Shown piece after piece: positions 11,652 through 23,387 of a DNA stretch of 64,000 nt. Location: NCBI GenBank assembly GCA_916048095.2, contig OU696575.1, forward strand, positions 3,183,001-3,247,000, in the 5' to 3' direction. Within the stretch, counting starts at the first letter, position 1. Each line of letters begins with the position of its first letter. The translations under genes were made by a program, and so were the position numbers. Below the pieces are notes generated by a model that ran no database searches, was not told the origin of the DNA, and saw only the letters and a list, made by a program, of their open reading frames with translations. Origin of the DNA: Sacculina carcini (taxonomy: Eukaryota > Arthropoda > Thecostraca > Sacculinidae).

Positions 11652-12448
11652 TCATCTGTAGTTTACTTTTGGGTTTCTTTTTCCCTTTCTTGTGGATTTT
11701 GGTTGTGGTTTGTGAGTGGTCACTTCGTTGGTGCTGATGTATGTGTGGTCGAAGACTGCGGTGTTCGATTTCGATGGGCTTGGTGTCATTGAGTGTTCAT
11801 GTTCTTTGTTGTTGGTTTGGTGTGATTGCTCGCTGCAAGTGGAGCTGCGGCGCGAGCGAGCCGGTGTGCATTGTGATTGTGTTTCTGTGTGAGAGTCTGA
11901 TTCTGCAGGTGGTGCTTGGTCGATGGTACCAGATGATTCGTTGTTTTCATCGTTTGTTTTTGTTTGCATTTGCAATTTTATTGTTTCCGCCAGGCTTTGC
12001 ACAACAGTTGTTAGTGTGCACATCGCGTCGGATATTGTGCTCAGTTTGTTTTGCATTTCGTCGATGATGCGATCTTTTTCATTGCCGGAACGAGCGACTT
12101 CCGTGTATTTGCTGGATGAGCTTGATGCCAACATTTCAACCGCTTTTGAGTACGTTACTTTGTGCTGATACTTGGTTTTCAGAATTGCCTGTTCTCTCTG
12201 CTGTGTGGGACAGTCTGGCGACAGAGCATGATGCTCTCCCTTGCAGTTGGTACATTTGGCTGTGTTTGTGCACTGCTCTTCGGTGTGGTTTTGTTGGCCG
12301 CATTTCAGACAGGCCGATTGATTCTGGCAGTTAGTCGCGAAGTGTCCGATTTTTCCACATGCTCGGCATGTGATGGGTCTGGGGTACCATGCTCTTACAT
12401 CATATTTCACGTATTGCCACATATAAATATATATCACATCATATTTGC
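11652..12448 (-). CDS. LINE ORF1 (nucleic-acid-binding, CCHC zinc knuckles), N-terminally truncated
   Basis: The frame is open from the truncation point near 12448 to a stop at 11652-11654. Three closely spaced cysteine knuckles are visible: CRACGKIGHFATNC, CLKCGQQNHTEEQC and CTNCKGEHHALSPDC. They are followed by a Ser/Thr/Gln-rich, charged tail with a probable coiled coil (EKDRIIDEMQNKLSTIS). Such ORF1 proteins coat the element RNA. The N-terminal half is missing because the insertion was 5'-truncated; the Met-like starts in the remaining frame are not natural. ORF1 and ORF2 are separated by about 75 bases. Confidence 0.85.
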
Positions 12449-12483
12449 CAATAGGTTGGCATAAATATGGCCACTGGGTATTT

Positions 12484-12772
12484 TGTAGCGACTGCGCCGC
12501 GTTCGCGACTGCGCCGTGTGTTTGATTATTACATTGTTATTTTATCTGTGTACCATATAGTTTATTTCATCATATCTTCTTATGTGTGTCTCATGTTTGA
12601 TTGTAAATATCATGCCACAAGTCTTGGCATGCATATTGTGTGACACTGTCACTGTGCTCGATACCCCGCGTTTTCCTTCTTCTTGCTGGCGCGCTCGTAG
12701 CATACACATCGTGTCTTCTCGCTCTCGTGTGATATTAAACTTGCATCAATTCCTAGTGTTTTCCACGCTAAA
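12484..12772 (+). repeat. 5' LTR of the CsRn1-like element
   Basis: It begins TGTAGCGACTGCGCC and ends CCACGCTAAA. By eye it is identical to the copy at 17120-17408. It presumably carries the promoter and polyadenylation signals, but I see no clean TATA box that I would defend. Confidence 0.9.
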
Positions 12773-12773
12773 C

Positions 12774-12791
12774 TGGTGAACCCGACGTGAT
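12774..12791 (+). promoter_or_regulatory. Primer-binding site, tRNA-Trp type
   Basis: TGGTGAACCCGACGTGAT starts one base after the 5' LTR. Animal tRNA-Trp ends in a sequence whose complement begins TGGTGACCCCGACGTGA, so the site differs at about one base. Primer choice of this kind is established for CsRn1-like elements. Confidence 0.8.
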
Positions 12792-15700
12792 TTTGTTTTA
12801 GTTTTTGTTTTTTGATTTCGTGAGTCATGCCCAACGACACCGCCGCTTTCCCGCACTTAACAGACGGCGAGCCAGTGAAACGCGAAGATGAAGGCGACAA
12901 CGGCCGACCTGCCACATCATTCCGGCTGCCGCCTTTCTCGCCCGAGGAGCCAGAACTCTGGCTCACACAGGTGAGCTGCGCGTTTGCCGTTTCGGGAATC
13001 ACTTCACCCGTCAGGCAGTTCCAGTTCTTAGTGCCAATCTGCCGATGGATGTGGCCACAGAGCTGAAAGACGTCATCAGGGGGCCGCCGAATTTTCAACT
13101 TTTGTGCGAGAAGCTGACGACGCGCATGGCGCAGTCACGAGCGGCCCGGCTGGACGCCATGCTGCGGCACCAGCATCTGGGCGACCAGAATCCGTCGCAG
13201 CTGCTCCGCCGCATGCGAGGGGAGCTCGAAGGGGCCGGTAGCTCTTCTGTCGACACCGGGCTACTTCGAACCCTGTTTCTACAGCGGCTGCCCAACAACG
13301 TCAAGGCGGCAATCTCTTTGCTGCCGGACACGACGTCACTCAGCGAGCTGGCGGCCGCCGCCGACCGCTTCATGGACGCCACACGCGCCGACCAGCCGCT
13401 GGTGTCCGTAGCGGCGGTGCAGTCGACGCACGAGGCAGCCCGCGGTAGCGCCAGAGCGGATCCGGCTGTGCAGCAGCTGCTCGCCGCCGTTACAGAGCTG
13501 ACCGCAGCTGTGCGTGAGATGACCACGGCACGCGCACGAGAGCCGGCACCAGGAGCGTATCGTCGACAGCGCAGCCGCTCCAGAACGCGCTCACCGCCAC
13601 GCACCGACGAAGCCGACGCCGGTATGTGCTATTACCATCGTGCGTTCGGCCGCGACGCCATCAACTGCCGCGCGCCGTGCAGCTTCCGGCCGACTTTAAA
13701 CTAGCCGCGCTGGGGCAAGTAGCGCCCGTCTCAGCGACACAACCACAGCCGCTGTTGTTCGTCACCGACCTGACCTCCGGCCAGAGTCTGTTGGTGGACA
13801 CCGGCGCCCAGGTCAGTGTGTGGCCGCGCAGCAGATTGCAACAGTCAGCCGTGGAGAGCTCCGACAGCACACCGCGGCTGCGTGCGGCGGACGGTCGACC
13901 GATCACCGCTCACGGAACGTACCGCGCCACACTGCGTCTCGCCGGCATGTCGGCCGTCACGTACAAGTGGTGCTTCGTCGTCGCCGACACTCCGACGGCC
14001 ATCCTGGGTGCCGACTTCCTCGCCAACTTCCGGCTCTCCATCGACATGGCGCAGCGGCAGCTCAGTGACGGCTCGTCTGTCGCATTTTCGACGCCACATC
14101 CGGCCATAGCGGCGGCGTGTGGTATCATGAGTGTGAACCCCATGAACTGGGAGCACGTACTGCAGGAGTTCCCGACGATCACCGCACAGCCCGACTTCAA
14201 CCGGCCGCCGGTACACAACACGGTGCACCGCATCCCGACACAGGGACAGCCGGTGTACGGCCGCGTCCGTCGCCTCGCACCGGAAAAACTCGCGGCAGTG
14301 CGGCGAGAGTTTGACAGACTGCTATCGCTGGGCATCGTCCGACGCTCGTCCAGCGCATGGTCGAGCCCGCTTCACGTGGTTCCCAAGGCGGACGGTGGTC
14401 TGCGAGTGTGCGGCGACTACCGCGCACTCAACGCCATCACCAAACCCGACCGGTACCCGGTGCCGTTTCTGCACGACAGCGTCGCCCAACTCGCCGGCTC
14501 CACCGTTTTTTCGCGGCTCGACATTGTGCGCGCATATCACCACATACCTGTCGCAGAAGAGGACGTGCCGAAGACCGCCGTGGTGACGCCGTTCGGCCTC
14601 TTTGAGTTTCGCAGGCTGTGCTTTGGCCTGCGGTCTGCCGCACAAACGTTCCAGCGTTTCCTGGACGAGGCACTTCGGGGCGTCGACGGCTGTTTTGCGT
14701 ATGTAGACGACATACTCGTGGCCAGCAAGTCGGTGGACGAGCACGAGCGACATCTGCGCACTGTTTTGCAGCGACTCAACGACATCGGAGTGCAGCTCAA
14801 CGTCGGCAAATGTGTCGTGGGCGTGTCGGAGCTAGACTTCCTCGGACACCATCTGTCTCACGCCGGGGTGGCGCCCACGGCCAAGAAAGCGGCCGAGGTA
14901 CAGAGCTTTCCCGAGCCGGCCACACAGGCGCAGCTACGCCGTTTCATCGGGATGGTAACGTTCTACCACCGGCTGATACCGCAGGCATCCCAACTGCTCG
15001 CCCCACTACACGCGCTAATCGACACGAGGACGAAGCGCTCACAGAAGCCGGTCACATGGACGCCGGACGCCCGAGATGCTTTCTCCCGGGCCAAACGAGC
15101 ACTCACCGACATCGTGCAGCTGGCCTTCCCGGTCACCGGGGCCCCACTGAGCGTGCAGGTAGACGCGTCCGCCACAGGAGTCGGTGGTGTACTGCACCAG
15201 TACGTCGACGGAGTCTGGAGGCCACTGAGCTTCCACTCGCGACAACTGACACCGACCGAGAGGCGCTACAGCACGTTCGGCAGGGAGCTGTTGGCCGCGT
15301 ACAGCGCCGTGCGCCACTTCCGCCACACGCTGGAGGGCCGAACTTTCACCCTTTTCACCGACCATAAGCCGCTCACGTCAGCCATCGGTTCGGGAGCCGA
15401 CACGTACTCGCCACGGGAGGTGCGCCATCTGGACTACGTGTCACAATTCACGTCGGACATCAGACACGTTCCCGGCGAGCAAAACCCAGTGGCCGACGCC
15501 CTCTCGCGCACCGTCGGCATGCTGGTCGCTCCGACGCCGCCGTTCGACGATTTTTCAGCGCTGGCCGACGCGCAACAGGAGGACGCCGACACGCTACAGC
15601 TGGTGCAGGCCGCTGACGGGGATCACTCCCTGAAGCTGAGGCACGTGCCGCTCGACTGCGGGCGCCGTCTGTGGTGCGACTACTCGACCGGCCGGTGTCG

Positions 15701-17119
15701 TCCAGTGCTGCCGACGGCACTGCGGCGGCCGTTCTTCAACCTGCTCCACGACCTCGCACACCCGGGCGTAGCCGCCAGTCAGAAGATGGTAGCCGAGCGG
15801 TTCGTGTGGCGCGGACTAAAAAAAGATGTCCAGAGCTGGGTTCGAACATGCCTTCAGTGTCAACGCGCCAAGACACACCGACACACGCGTGCAGCACCAC
15901 ATGCCTTCCGCCCTCCATCCAGCCGATTCGCCGACCTCCATATCGACTTGGTGGGTCCCCTGCCGACCTCAGACGGGTTCACGCATATGCTGACGATCAT
16001 CGACCGCTACACGCGATGGATCGAAGCAATTCCGCTGGCTCGCACCACAGCCGAGGATGTCGCGAAGGCGTTGCTGCGACAGTGGATCGCACGTTTCGGG
16101 GTGCCCGACTCGATCGTGAGCGATCAAGGTCCGCAATTCGAGTCGCGGTTGTGGTCCTCATTGATGACGCTTCTGGGTGTCAAGAAGAAGCGCACCACAG
16201 CGTACCACCCTCAGGCGAACGGCCTCGTTGAGCGGGCCCACCGGCAGCTCAAGGCCAGTTTGCGCGCGACCTGCAACAACAACAACTGGACCGACCGTCT
16301 CCCGCTGGTGCTGCTCGGCATACGCTCGGCCGTCAAGACCGACATCGGGTGCTCCAGTGCGGAACTGGTTTACGGCGAGCCGCTTCGTTTGCCAGGTGAA
16401 TTGGTGACACCTTCCGCTGCACCGGAATTGTCACCCATCACGTTTTGTGAGCGACTCAAAGCTGCCATGCATGAGCTTCGCCCGACGCCGCCACGCCAGA
16501 CACAGCACCAGTCACACGTGCCGCACGCCCTTCGTTCGTGCACGCACGTCTTTGTTCGTGCCGACGGCCACTCAGGTCTGTCGCCGGTCTACCGCGGACC
16601 ATTCAGTGTTGCCGAACGCGACGAGAAAACGCTGGCCATCCGAAGCGGCGCCCGTCAAACCCGCGTGAGCATTGACCGCTGTATTCCGGCTCACCTGGAA
16701 CTTACGCCGGGGGAAGACGGGCAATCCCCACACATCAACCGACCACCGACACACTGTGAGAGTCCAGGGTCAGACGCGCCAAAGTCCATTCTACGGAGAA
16801 CCCGTCCGACGGCGTCAACCGTAAAAACGGTGGTGTTCGTCAACGCCCCGGTGGTACACTGGATACCGTCACGCCCCGTCCACCAGCAACGGCGCGTCGC
16901 GTGTCGGGGACGAAATTTCTACCTCCCACTGCAGCTGAACGTCGCGACACCGTCACCGACATCCACCGACGCCATCGACCACTCGGCGCCTGCGACGCCG
17001 CAGAACGCCTCGGACTCTACAGCGCCGGTGCCACCGCTAGTCAGAGACACCGTCGTTCATTACACGCGTTCCGGCCGCGCAGTGCAACTGCCGGCCCGCT
17101 ACAGATAGGGGGGAGGTGG

Positions 17120-17408
17120 TGTAGCGACTGCGCCGCGTTCGCGACTGCGCCGTGTGTTTGATTATTACATTGTTATTTTATCTGTGTACCATATAGTTTA
17201 TTTCATCATATCTTCTTATGTGTGTCTCATGTTTGATTGTAAATATCATGCCACAAGTCTTGGCATGCATATTGTGTGACACTGTCACTGTGCTCGATAC
17301 CCCGCGTTTTCCTTCTTCTTGCTGGCGCGCTCGTAGCATACACATCGTGTCTTCTCGCTCTCGTGTGATATTAAACTTGCATCAATTCCTAGTGTTTTCC
17401 ACGCTAAA
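17120..17408 (+). repeat. 3' LTR of the CsRn1-like element
   Basis: It is the same 289-bp sequence as the 5' LTR, preceded by a purine-rich tract (ataggggggaggtgg) that serves as polypurine tract, and followed by the ATTT target duplication. Confidence 0.9.
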
Positions 17409-17879
17409 ATTTGGATTTGGACTTTGCAAACATATGTGGGTGTTTAAAATCGACTGCTTTCTTATGCTATTTGCTTCTTATGCTCTTATGCTTATTGCTT
17501 TTTTATTTTTAAATACTTACTTACTTACTTACTTACTAAAACTTTTTTTTTCTGCTTATTTATTTTTATTTTTATTTTAATATTCACAAAACTCTTGGTA
17601 AGTGATACTAAAATATGTTTAACTATATACTAAATAGCATGGTACAATCCTTTTTTTGATTTGTGTGTGCAAAGTGTAAAAAAACCAAATAAACCAAAAA
17701 ACAATGTTGTTTTTTGTTTTTTCTAAAAAAACATGGTTCTTGTTTGTTTTGAAAAAAACATGGTTTTTGTTTTTTTTTGTAGAAAAAACCGGGTTTTTTC
17801 AAACCCTGGTCGTTGACGCTATTTTGCAACAGTGAACTCAATGCGTGTTGCGTCTACCGACAACCATGAACGCACTCTG

Positions 17880-18204
17880 CTTTCCATACAGCAAAAACAG
17901 ACAGCAGAAATATAGGCTAGTACAGCCACCTGAGTCCAATACTACCTCAATCAGTTATTCACGATCGACCTGGTTGTTTTTACACGTCTGAGGATAAGCA
18001 TAGCTACACACTGTATCGACACGTACTCAGTTACAAGTGCTCAGAGCATGCTCCCTACTACATATGCGCACACTATTCCACAGTCTATACTGACACATCA
18101 GCTCGAAACAAGTCGACTAATGATACAACATTGCAGATACATACAACCTCTAAATCAGTCAAGCTTAAAAGCACTTTACGATTCCAGGCAATGTAACACA
18201 CACG

Positions 18205-18279
<75 letters not shown>

Positions 18280-18440
18280 TAGAATATAGCAGCATAGGAG
18301 GCGCTTGTATAAACAACATAAACACAAATATTGACACTGGGCATAGAAATCACACAGCCCCAAACTAACTACACCCATGGTTAGTTTACACATTGCACCT
18401 CGGAGGCAACACGCTCGTGACAATATTTATTTATATATAT
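17880..18440. repeat. Dispersed repeat with embedded (CA)n, copy 1
   Basis: The unit resembles 30890-31320 over several blocks: cagccacctg, gctcagagcatgctcc, aatgatacaacattgcag, the (CA)n core, then ggttagtttacacatt and a gacaatatttat block. The order and spacing are the same, so the two are copies of one family rather than unrelated microsatellites. No terminal repeats or coding are apparent. Confidence 0.6.
18195..18278. repeat. (CA)n microsatellite
   Basis: About 80 bases of nearly pure CA with two early CG interruptions (cacgcacgca). It generates spurious CVCV/HTHT frames on both strands. Confidence 0.95.
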
Positions 18441-19313
18441 TTATTTTAGCTGCTAAACTAGACTAACAGAAAACCCGGTGCGAATGAAACCGCATTGAAA
18501 TGCGCGATTATGAATAATTTGTATGTGCATACATATACGAGCCAATCAATTAATCATACTGTATTTGTTATGGCGCATATGAATATAAAAATGCGCGTAC
18601 AGCACAGCACAGCACTGATCCAAATATACATGCCATCAAACTTATATATATATATATATATATGTAAGTAAACTTAAAATATATTATAACTATAAACTTA
18701 TATATAACTATATATAGCTTATATATAACTAAACATAGCACGCACATACACATTAGATGTGCAGTATGTGCAGTACAAAACAATTGAATTATTTGAGAAA
18801 AACGTAATAAAATTTGCATTGACATTCTGCATTAGTTGGTTGTATTTGGGAATATTTGTAGTCTTCGGTGCACATAAAATATACATACTTTGTAGCGCAT
18901 AAACACAGCCATACATTGGCATGCACACAACATGAGTTCTACGGTTGATTGCACAAACATTGCATGACGGAATTTTCAATTGGTGTTGTCAGTCGTTGGT
19001 GTCATTGTGGTTAAGCCACGTGCATTTGAGTGCAATTTTATATTGCAAGTTGAAAAGCAAGGTGTTATTTTCCAGATTGAATGAAGAAAATACTGCATTG
19101 AATATTCAACGTGAATTCTAAAATCTTGAATAATTTTTGGATGCTGTATATTTTTGGGCGACCTTTTGAAATCAGAATCGCTCACAAAGCATGGGCTGAA
19201 AACATACCCACCAAGAGTTCGATTATTTTTTGGGAAAAAATCTGCAGCGCACACACGCTGCCTCTGAAAAAACTATAAATATACACGCATGCACGTACAT
19301 CTGGGCTCATGTC

Positions 19314-19366
<53 letters not shown>

Positions 19367-19888
19367 ATGCGTATTTGCATGCTTGTTTGTCTGTATCTGT
19401 CTACGTGCATAGCTGGTGCACAGGACACGGAACGAGGGGGAGCCGGTGGGGATGAATGGGGGAGGGGCGCGCTTGAACTGCGCAAGCGCACACCACTACG
19501 CGATGGCTGAACTGAAGAATTGGGTTGTGCAAACTGGCTGGATATAGTACTTAGCTTGTGTGCGTGTGGCGTGTTTGTTGTGCTGTGTGTGTGCTATTGC
19601 GAGCTTCGTGTACATGTGCAGTGTGCTTCATTTCGTATGTCCTGCATTGCAGGTATGTTCCTTTCGGATGTATTGTACTATTCATTTGTCGTTTGATCAA
19701 TTGTTTGCGTTTAATTTAATTAGTTGGATGTATTTTGGTGCGTATTGCAGTTAAGTATTGCAGTATGCATTGTCTAGTTGTTGATGTAGACAAAATACCC
19801 AATGTGTTGCACTCGGTTAGCTAGGATATATCTCAATTATGATTGTTTTTTTGACCTGTAGATGGCGTTTCATGTGCCGAATGTAAAT
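18441..19888. other. Non-coding interval with TA and GT microsatellites
   Basis: The interval holds a (TA)n tract at about 18643-18662 and a (GT)n tract at 19316-19365, with a small GC-rich patch at 19425-19500. Low-complexity frames here are not genes. Nothing else is recognised. Confidence 0.5.
19316..19365. repeat. (GT)n microsatellite
   Basis: An uninterrupted run of about 25 GT units. Confidence 0.95.
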
Positions 19889-19993
19889 GCCCCCCCATAA
19901 GCCCCGCCCAAAAATCCGCGTTTCGAGTGTGGTTACTCATCATGTTTCGCCAAGCCCCCCTCCCCCCACGGTAAAATCTTGGCACCGCCACTG
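19889..19993. mobile_element. hAT-C MITE, right-end remnant
   Basis: Cytosine-rich blocks (gcccccccataagcccc; gccaagcccccctcccccc) are followed by CTTGGCACCGCCACTG, the right terminus shared with the full copies at 52364, 58476 and 62779. The left terminus is missing, so this is a truncated copy. Confidence 0.6.
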
Positions 19994-21854
19994 TGTACAC
20001 ATATTCGCCATCTTGATGAAAATTATCATAATTGCACGGCAAGGATTGAATTATTGTATAGAATGTTTAAGATGGAGTTTTGGGTTTCGTACCATTGTTT
20101 GGGTTTTGGTTTTTGGTAACCATTAATTGGTGATTTTGTAAAATGGACAAATAGCCAACTAACCAACCTTGGATGTTAATAATTATTTCTCGTTGCATAT
20201 TTGAGCATTTTTGTACTGTATGTTGGGGTATTTTTGAAAGTTCCACGAACTACAGTTCGCGACTATACACACACAGCCTATGCGATGATATTCATGAACC
20301 GATGCGATGATATTCAGCAACCGATGCGCTCATATTCAGAAATAACGGATTATCTTTTTTCCTGTTTTTGCTGTTTTGCTGATCCTTATTTCGCTGAAAT
20401 TCGTCGAGTTGCTGCCTGGCAACCATTTCGATTGCAACGTTGCACGCTTGCGTTTGTTGCATGATTGTTTTTGTTGAAAGCGCACAGTGCAGATGCGTAG
20501 TCAGCATGTTGTATTGCGGGGTTAGGCTGATATTTCAACTGACAATGCGAACTTTGAATGTAGGCGTGCATTTCGATTTTCAGGGCTAATCTATATTGAT
20601 TTTTGACCAAAAAAATTTGTATCTCGTGCAAATGTTTTCATGCTTCTATTTTTTGTGAATAATTTTTTCCTGTTTTTTTTCTCTTGGTATTATATATTTA
20701 TTTTTTCCATGTTTGTATTTGATTGAATTCAATTTGATCATGTAAAATTATAATTAGTTTATTCCGTTCTGCGTTCAAACTGTTGATCTTTTTTGCATAA
20801 TTTTGTAGATTTTCAACATTGCCAACTCTTGTGCGCGCAGTGGCGCATTCTTTGCAAACTTGAATAATTTGTAAACAATTATGGGTTAATTTTTGGTGAA
20901 CTCGAAATAACTGTGCTTGTTTGGTAGAAGAATTGGTGATTTAGCGCCTAGTGTTCCCCCAAAAGTTCCGCCACTGTATGCAAATTGAAATTGTTGCCGT
21001 TCAACGTGGTAATTGAATTAACTTGGTAATATGTTTATCCGAAATAGACAACTTATATTTGACTTACAGCATCATCCACAAAAAAACTCATTGTCCTATT
21101 CATTTCTGCAGCGGTTTACAACCGTGTTTTTGTGGGCATTTAGTCGGTCTAAACAGTTCAGCTTGTGTGAGCATTTTTGTCTGATCTGCAGCTCTTGTCG
21201 TTGTAGAAACGTTTTTCTATAGAGCGTTGTCTAATAAAAGTAAATTGAAGGCTGATAATATAATATACAGTGAATTAAATAATGAGCAATAGCGTTGAAT
21301 TGAAAACCGTCGTCCCACGCAGCCTAACACCACATTGAACTATCCGCTTCACATGTTGAGTGATGCCAAACGGGCAGCACCACAAATATCACTAAATCAC
21401 AATTAATTCTCACACACTCCCACGAACAGATGCCGAATTCTGAGAATTCTGCATACGTTGACAATTGGTGACAGGTGCAAGCTTGTTGAAGGCGATGTAA
21501 ATATGATGATGATGATGATATGATGATGTAAATAGGCTGAAGTGGACGTTGAATCACAAATACACGAATCAATCACAATTCATGATGAACAACAATTTGA
21601 TTCATGAGGCGGCGACAGTATTATACACGACTGCAATGGCTGCCACGGTGTACGAAGTTATATACGTTCCTGAGGGATGAATTTTCTCATGATCTCCCTG
21701 TGTTTTGTTGTCGCGCTCCTCTGGGCTCGTTGAGTTATTCCGTCTTGGGAATTAGACGACGTTGAAGAACTGTTATGACAACGGTCCTCGATCGGTTGAC
21801 GTGTTCCAGCATGGAAAATTGGCACTCCCAATGGATAGAGTTGTTTGATGACCA
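19994..21854. other. Non-coding interval, nothing identified
   Basis: A short run of diverged repeats of about 23 bp (gatgatattcatgaaccgat) lies at about 20280-20340, and a (GAT)n patch at about 21500-21525. A possible second fragment of an hAT-C end (ttccgccactg) is at about 20966. I see no gene. Confidence 0.4.
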
Positions 21855-22303
21855 TTACTACGACCATTTACGCCAACGTACCAACTGATCCAACTCTTAC
21901 TGCGATGCGATGAACATCGAGCGATAGCCACGATGCTACAGACCGTGAGTGAATCTGACAGTGGCTTATCTAGAGACTGAGTTATGTGAATGATCATCTT
22001 TGACTATTTTTATCAGCTATGTGAAGTTTATGGTAGGGTAGGTGAGCTTTGGTTAGGTTAGGTTAGATAATGTTTGGATGGGTTATGTTAGGCTAGACTT
22101 GGTTAGTTTAGGCTCTTCATACCTGTAATGAGGTTCGGATATTCGGATAACATACAACTAATAATTATAGCTTATAGCTTCTGCTTATAGATTGTCACTC
22201 GCATATTTGAGTTTCTAGATACGCCACTGTCAGATTCACTCACGGCCGGTGAGTCATCGCTCGGCCGGTGTTCATCGCATCGTATCAGCGTTTGACCAGG
22301 TAC
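21855..22303. repeat. Fold-back (long inverted repeat) of about 100-bp arms
   Basis: The left arm (about 21870-21980) and right arm (about 22205-22303) are inverted copies. Shared blocks include gatgcgatgaaca, gtgagtgaatctgacagtgg and atctaga. The loop of about 220 bases holds a few GGTTAGGTTAGGTTAG units. The hAT-B insertion lies immediately beyond the right arm. On the minus strand the right arm could also be read as continuing from the BEL/Pao integrase region across the hAT, so it may be part of that fossil. Confidence 0.6.
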
Positions 22304-23275
22304 GTTGGATCTAGAGATGCGACCTAAAAAACCGATGCTTTTTAAAAAAAAACCCGTTTCTTTGTCAAAAAAACCTCGACCCAAAAAACACGTTTTTCAT
22401 GAGTCATGTAAATAATTCAAATTGTGGAAATGATATATTTGTGATGTTAAATGAATTATTTTTATCAACACATGAGTTATTCATGCTATTAGTGACCCTA
22501 TCAAATTGAATTATCTTTAAATATGTACAATAAAATGGTTATAATGTGTCTGAAAGCCCTAATATCATTGTTTGCACGATAATTATTTAATTATTGAGTT
22601 AATCATTGTGTAAGAAAGCAGGGTTTGAGAACCATTTTTTCTGCTAAAACCGAAACTGTTTAAAAAAAACAACAGGCTCCATATTTTTTATAGTTTTTAC
22701 ATATTACCTTTTTCCTACCAGAAATGAACTACGTTGATTACAATCACTTTTATCATTTCATTAATCAGATTAATTATTTGCAAATATAAATGTACAAACA
22801 CTGCAAATATTTACACAATGACTACAAATATACACACACACTTAGTGTCCCTAATGAGCTACGAATATAAGCATTATTCAGAGTGGCAATCCTGACCAGA
22901 AAAACGGACAATATTTTCGTGTAGGAAAAAAACGACTGAGCAAATATATTTAATGTACAAAAAGGTATTTGAACACAAATAACTACATACTTTCCTAACT
23001 AGCTACTACTTTACTAACTACTTTACTTTAGTTATTAACTAACTACTTCACTAACTACTTTCCTTGATCTGCCGCCAATATTTTTTCAAAATCTCTACAT
23101 CTACGAAAACGGTTTTTCAAAAAAATATATTTTGAAAAAAAACATGGTTAAAAAACAGTTTAAATCAAGTGGTTTAACCAGCCGCTTATACCAGCAGGCT
23201 ACTTGCTATACAAAAGGTATTTGAACGCACATCAATCAAATCTATCTTCCATAAAGACTGTTCTAGAAAGCATTG

Positions 23276-23387
23276 TGTTACGTCTGGCATCATTCCTCAA
23301 AATGATAACAAGTGCGTAGTTGACATGTGGCGCTCAACACAGTGATACGTTCTGTTTTGTTTAGCTACAATGAACATTCACTTAACA
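23276..23387 (+). repeat. 5' LTR of the Mag-like fossil
   Basis: A 112-bp repeat TGTTACG...TTAACA, followed directly by TGGTGGCAGCGG, the likely primer site. The tRNA used is not identified. Confidence 0.85.

Larger units (their letters stand above)
7611..12448 (-). mobile_element. I-like LINE, 5'-truncated, ORF2 intact
   Basis: The LINE reads right to left: partial ORF1 (11652-12448), ORF2 (7818-11576), a short 3' UTR and a (CAA)n tail at 7611-7637. It is bounded by a perfect 12-bp target duplication CAATAGGTTGGC at 7599-7610 and 12449-12460, which fixes both ends. ORF1 starts inside its zinc-knuckle half, so reverse transcription stopped short of the 5' end. Endonuclease, reverse transcriptase and RNase H in one ORF plus a CCHC ORF1 indicate the I group (I/Nimb-like); the precise clade is not settled. 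Confidence 0.9.
12484..17408 (+). mobile_element. Fossil: young Gypsy-class LTR retrotransposon (CsRn1-like)
   Basis: Two 289-bp LTRs (12484-12772, 17120-17408) bracket gag and pol, with a 4-bp duplication ATTT on each side. The 18-base primer site after the 5' LTR is complementary, with about one mismatch, to the 3' end of tRNA-Trp, as in the CsRn1 clade. Pol is one long frame (about 13.6-17.1 kb) with protease (LVDTGAQVSVW), reverse transcriptase (FAYVDDILVAS), RNase H and integrase (HxxC-type HHCC region, then D,D,E core), ending in a basic tail. Gag overlaps pol in another frame, as usual for programmed frameshifting. Interior GC content is strikingly higher than the LTRs and flanks. It looks nearly whole, with about one apparent break in gag, and very young because the LTRs read identical. 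Confidence 0.9.
7188..17808. mobile_element. hAT-D element (shell) split by a LINE and an LTR retrotransposon
   Basis: The left terminus CAGGGTTTGTTTGGTTTAAACC at 7188 is mirrored by GGGTTTTTTCAAACCCTG ending at 17808. The flanking 8 bases, GGCGTTGG (7180-7187) and GTCGTTGA (17809-17816), match at 6 of 8 positions. Removing the two inserted retroelements leaves roughly 0.85 kb, rich in runs such as AAAAACATGG and TTTTTT and without a transposase, as expected for a non-autonomous hAT. The insertions lie at 7611-12448 and 12484-17408. Confidence 0.7.

Noticed and set aside
13095-13604. Long antisense and alternate frames across 13-17 kb
   Set aside because: They are GC-rich shadow frames of the CsRn1-like pol and gag; none has a start context or domain of its own.
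18181-18280. Long Cys-Val and His-Thr repeat proteins over CA/GT tracts
   Set aside because: They are translations of microsatellites, also at 19316-19365 and 31155-31206.
22050-22070. GGTTAGGTTAGGTTAG, like the arthropod telomere repeat TTAGG
   Set aside because: Only about three units, then diverged text (gataatgtttggatgggttatgttaggc). Too short to claim an interstitial telomere or to identify the taxon.
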